The notes below the pieces were generated by a model. The model was not told where the DNA came from, did no database searches, and worked only from the letters and a program-made list of their open reading frames with translations. Positions 59,428 to 64,000 of a DNA stretch of 64,000 bases are shown piece after piece; positions within the stretch are counted from its first letter, which is position 1, and each line of letters starts with the position of its first letter. The DNA comes from Ottelia alismoides (taxonomy: Eukaryota; Streptophyta; Magnoliopsida; Alismatales; Hydrocharitaceae). The stretch spans positions 186,001-250,000 of the forward strand of contig JAZKJV010006930.1 of NCBI GenBank assembly GCA_037367405.1, in the 5' to 3' direction. A program made the translations under genes and the position numbers.

Positions 59428-62400
59428 TGAAAAAGAGAAGACGAGAGCCGCTAAATAATGGTCTGACAAATCAGACTCACTTTCGTTGAGGCGACTACTC
59501 AAGCCTTCACGTTGATCAACAATTAACCCACACAATTAATTAAGCAATCAAGAGACAGGATCAAAATTTGTTATACCCTACTAAGAATGTATAGTGGCAA
59601 GCAAGCAGGGGTCGAACACAGGAAATAAGGGTGTAGAGCTAGCTAACAGAAGTAGCACACAAGGTGCAGTAACCACTTAGCCAAATTAGCAAATTTTCGT
59701 GGGATTTTGATTTTTAAATATATTTTTTTATTTGATTTTTGACTTTGTATTTTTATATTTGGATTTTTAATTTTCTGATTTTATATTTTTCTTTCAATAT
59801 TTTATTTTTTTTTATTTTCTTTTTAGAATAAGATATAATATATAAGATATATGTAGATATACTAGAGATAAGAGAGAGATATGAATAGGTAAAAATGCTC
59901 AAAATACAGGAAATAAAATGTTTTTGGTCTTTTTATAATTTTATGAAGTTTTGTGATTTTTAGAAGTTTTTCTGAATGTTTTTTGATATTTTTTAATATT
60001 CAAAACACTAGAAAATAGTGAACTGAGCTACTGGCTGAAATTAAAGTGAGGATTAAAAATAGCAAATAATATCAAAAATTCCTCAAATTAAATTTAATTC
60101 ACAGGGATTAAATCAAAGTAAACACAGAAACTGAGTTTGTATTTTTAGGATTTTTCAAGAATATTTTAGATTTTTAGGAAGATTTTTAGAGTTTCATAAT
60201 TTTTAGGAGTTTTCTTTTATATTTTTTAGTGATTTTTGGATTGAAATTAAAATACTCTAAAATAAGCAAAATATATTTTTTGGGAATTTTCTGAGATGTT
60301 ATTATAATTTTTATGGGTATTTTAATGTAAACAGTAGTAAAAATGCATGTTTTTGAATTTTTATAAATATGAAAATGCGATAATTATGCAAAATAAAAAT
60401 ATGGCAAGGAAGAGCAATCACACAGGAGCTTAACTTGATTTTTTGATGTTTTTTAGCAATTTATAGATGCATGCAATAAATAGATACAACAACAAGAAAT
60501 TATACTATTGGCAGGGGCATAAATGTAAATACACAGAAAGTCAGGGGATTGGTTGCAATTTTACCCAAAAAATCATGCGCAAAGCACGTGTTCTGCTGTT
60601 CACAGGGGTATAAGTGCAAATACAAAAACTGGCAGGGCAGAAGTGCAAATAACCCACAAATATATTTAAATCACCACGCACAGGGGTATAAATGCAAATA
60701 CGGAAAAGTTCAAGGTTCTTTGTGCAAAATGCCCAAAATCACGTGCTATGTCACGTGAGGTGACGTGGCCGAGGACTAAAGTGTAAATCCAAGAAAAATC
60801 AGGGGCCTAAGTTTAAATATTACAAAAGTTAAACAACTGCTTGGGAAAGTTTCTAGATTGAATAATAAATACGCAAAATAGGCGGGGCTAATTTGCAAAA
60901 TGCCCACCTTAGGCGCAATCGAACGGCTCAGTGCCTTTCACTTAAACACGTGGCGTGACGAGGGCGCGCAATACCCCTTCGCAGCGGACGGCGAAGAATG
61001 GAAGCTCTGATGTGATCTGACGGCCGCTGCTCTAGATCATCCAACAGCTATGGGTGAATCTGGTGCTCGCTCTTGATCGGACGGTCGTGGAAGGCGTTGG
61101 AAGAACTTCTCCTGGAGGTCACTTCGAGCAACGATGGTGGCCGACACACGGCCTCTCCCTCCCCAGGAGTAAGGGCAAAAGACTCCTGGGGTTGCTCCGC
61201 GTCGAATGAGGGTCTCAGCCAGAGCTGAGATGGCGAGACTTGGCCGGACAGCGGAGGTAACCTGGGACGTGCTTCCCTGGGTAGTCAAGGTTCACATGAG
61301 CCTCCTTTTGGTCTCTTTCCTGCAGCATTAAAAGCACAGCAAAAAGGCGAATCTTGGGGTGGCGTTTTGAGGGAGAATGGAAGCGGTTTGTGGCTCGGGC
61401 GTGGAGCTCCGGCGTACGGCGGAGATGGGAGCTTGGGTGGTTTGATCTGAGCAAGATCGAGGTGAATGAAGGGGTGGAACGGAGCGACGGAGCGATGAGG
61501 AAGAAGATGGAGGTGAAAGGAGCGGGCTTCGTGCAGTGGCGTGATCGGAAAGCGGAGGCGGAGCGGAGCCCCGTCGTGGATTCGAGAAAAGATTCCCAGC
61601 GATCGACGAATAGGGAAGCGACTCTACTGCTGGGCTATGCTTCTCTAGGTCTAAACTACAAGAAAGTACAAAAAGAAAGGGGGAAGGCTCACCAGAGGCG
61701 AAGGTCAGACCTTGAGGCGGAGCTCCGACGAGGGAATGGATCAGCCTCGATTCGACACCAAAGGGCTCGATCTCGGGCTCTATGTGTTCCTGCTGTCACC
61801 AGGAGCACGAAGAACTCAAGAGCAGGTGCTGAGGATGGAGGAAGAGGGATCAGAATCCAATTGAAGGTCAAAGGGGCTTTTGAAGAAGTGGCGAATAGGC
61901 TCCGAAGATTGAGACGGATGAAGCGAATCGCGATTCCAATCCTCGATATTTCATCTGGGTGTGAATCACCGTTCATCGAGGACAAAAAGGTGTGAAGACT
62001 TCGACATCAAAGGATGCAAGACGAAGCCTCGAAAAATCCGCAAAAGCAGACAAAAATGAGTTCTGATGAAGTGGCAGAGGGGTGGTCAGACAGTTGACCC
62101 GCGGTCAACTGTCCCAACCACCTGGTTGGTCCACGTGGACAAACCAGGAAAAACCTTTCAGAAATTTTTTGAGAAATCAATTAAAAATAGTAGATGAATT
62201 TATTAAATTTTGGTTATAAAATAAAAAATGTTTATTATTTTGTAAAGTATTTAATTCTGATTTTTATTTGTTTTTATGAGGTAAAAAATTACAGGTTGCC
62301 TTTTATAGACTTAATATGGGTATACAAATCTATATATTTTAATATTTTATTTTTATTTTATGTATTTAATTTATTTATTTTGTTTTATTATTTTATATAT

Positions 62401-63297
62401 TATAAAGTATTTTTATACACTTAAATATATTTTTATTTTATTTTTCTGATGTATTTTATACACTTAATAAAATATAAGTAGTAATTATATAGGTTTGTTT
62501 ATAGGTATTATACCTAGGTATTGTATATAAATATTTTATTTTTGTGTTTTATTTGTGTTTTATTCCTATTTTAATGTACACATATATTATCAATAATATC
62601 TACAAAATTATAAAAATATAACATTATAAAAATAAATAATAATAAATAAAATGAATATTTTAATCAGTACAAGTATGCAAGTAGGGTCCAAAACTCAACT
62701 TTCAAACCGTAACTCCGAAGAATACGAAACCACCTCCATTGAATAGCTTATTTTAACTTATATACAATTAAAGGTGAGTTTGTACATTTCGAGTTTTTAT
62801 TTGAGAGATACAGGTCTGGGAAGTTGGGATTCTGGAATTTTATTCAGACAATAACTTTTTATCTGTATATTATTTTTGTGTGAAATCAATTTTTTATTTT
62901 TATTTATTTAATTATCTACAACTTTCATGTACAAAGCTTCTTTTTTTGAGGTATAAAAAGTGGAACCAAAAATAGGTCCCAAGTATAAAAAATGGGTTAA
63001 ATAAAAGGGATTTTTATTGTATTTTGGCCCTTATCTCCCCTACTTGATTCCTTATCGACCTAGTCATCGAGATGCCTAGGTCTCGGGGTTTCGGGTCATA
63101 AAATATTTACAATATTTTATTCTTTTTCTATTCTTTCCTTTATTCTATAATTTTAGCTTTAAAAACCGCATTTTATACAATATTTACATAATGATGCATG
63201 AATGTTACAATTCCTAAATTAAGTCTATTTACACGCATTTACTAGGGTTTTCAAGGCCAAAATGATAGATTAAAGATGATGAAACGTAGATTCATCA
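59428..63297 (-). repeat. 5' LTR of the complete Athila, 3,870 bp
   Basis: On the minus strand it runs from TGATGAATCTACG at 63297 to ...TTTTTCA at 59428. It matches the 3' LTR end to end with scattered substitutions and small indels. It carries the W-box pair as an 11-bp stem (62089-62113) and the CCACGTGG palindrome, with one mismatch, just after it. The element's promoter should lie within this copy, but I cannot place the transcription start. Confidence 0.96.
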
Positions 63298-63302
63298 CGC
63301 AA
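63298..63302. repeat. Target-site duplication CGCAA (right)
   Basis: Matches 44221-44225. Confidence 0.95.
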
Positions 63303-64000
63303 CCACCGTTTTCGTCGCCTTGACTCCACCGCTCATCCGTATGTCGATTGAGGGATCGACGCCCGCCTATCTTGACAGCCTCATAGAACAACCTGACAAG
63401 CCACTCCACTTCCGGCTCAAGTCCCTTGTGTGGAACCCTTACCTAGTCGCATTCTCCATCGGTCATGCCTACTCCTTCCGTCTGTTACCTCAGTCAACCC
63501 ACTGCTCATTCGGCTTTGTCGTTGTCGATGACCGAGGCCTTCACCTTGATCTTCGCCTCGATCGATAAGCCCCCAGCTTCAAGTTCCATGGTGACTGCCC
63601 CAAGCATCCCCCTCATCACGTGTCGCACATGGGGGTGGGAGAAATTGCATCAAACCCCCCGCAAATCCAGAATGTAGAAAAGATGCCCTAGCCTTCCTGG
63701 AGGCGTGTGCCCCTTGAAAAAATTTCATTCGACCCCCTCCAATTTCTTGCACATAATAAAGAATCCCATACCAGCCAAGGCATGTGCGTGGCACGTGCTT
63801 CCTTGGAGAAACTACATAAAAGACCTCGAAGTTCATGATATTTTTTGTCCAATCAGCTATTTATCTTATTATTAATTTTATTTTATTATGTATTGCATTC
63901 AAACCCATGCATTGGAGTCTTATTTTGGGTGTCAATTTATTAAAAAAATTTAAATTTCAAAAATAGCACATTATAGAATAATTAATGCTCTATCATTGTA
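63303..64000 (+). repeat. Right half of the older LTR-like region
   Basis: This continues the sequence interrupted at 44225. It contains CACGTG-like sites (about 63618 and 63794) and phrases such as gagaaattgcatcaaacccc and gagaaactacataaaag that resemble the degenerate repeats of the other LTRs. No gene is seen; short open stretches here look like chance. Confidence 0.4.

Larger units (their letters stand above)
44226..63297 (-). mobile_element. Complete Athila-clade Ty3/gypsy retrotransposon, 19,072 bp
   Basis: The element has two LTRs (44226-48070 and 59428-63297), a tRNA-Asp-type primer site, a long leader, gag, protease, reverse transcriptase, RNase H and integrase in gypsy order, a hairpin array, a long spacer and a polypurine tract, with a perfect 5-bp target duplication CGCAA. 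Gag sequence (RIHAHFELKPQFLSLLPTF) and the primer site are characteristic of Athila. Coding parts contain several stops and frameshifts. LTR differences of several per 100 bases in the stretches I compared show that it is not a recent insertion. No env-like gene is seen between pol and the 3' LTR. Confidence 0.95.

Overview
This is plant nuclear DNA, most likely from an angiosperm with a retrotransposon-rich genome. The evidence is Athila-type Ty3/gypsy elements primed by tRNA-Asp, plant L1 and RTE LINEs, a Mutator-type MITE, and an HSP70 gene whose single intron sits at the conserved plant Hsp70 position. I cannot name the species. Nearly all of the window is transposon sequence, much of it nested. 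The only gene that looks intact is an HSP70 on the minus strand (29794-31753).

Layout. 1-1850: 3' part of a decayed Athila (+). 1850-9152: downstream region plus the last ~43 codons of a broken HSP70 copy (minus), interrupted by a near full-length L1 (3032-7855, 18-bp target duplication). 9153-21031: a deleted Athila (+) inside that broken HSP70. Its 3' LTR (11348-21031) carries a minus-strand solo LTR (11600-15465, duplication ACAAG), a MULE-type MITE (15671-15911, 9-bp duplication) and a 5'-truncated RTE. 21032-21690: another LTR-end relic. 21690-29793: a second copy of the HSP70 flank, interrupted by an RTE LINE (23375-26681) and a truncated L1 (27059-29321). 29794-32640: intact HSP70 with a candidate promoter and first exon. 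33318-35045: L1 fragment. 35046-42452: rearranged Athila (+). 42453-44225 and 63303-64000: the two halves of one older LTR-like region, split by a complete minus-strand Athila (44226-63297, 19,072 bp, duplication CGCAA, LTRs of about 3.85 kb).

How the parts relate. Three HSP70-linked repeat units lie in tandem (near 1850, near 21690, and the intact gene near 32100). Athila insertions and deletions removed most of two copies and left one. The Athila family has an unusual architecture. A tandem array of hairpins, each ending in a G-run like the polypurine tract, lies between pol and the 3' LTR. The true polypurine tract is also preceded by a hairpin, and the LTR starts with a short palindrome. 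Every LTR also carries a conserved inverted pair of TTGACC (W-box-like) sites, often next to a CCACGTGG palindrome. No retrotransposon here has an intact coding region; in-frame stops and frameshifts run through gag and pol.
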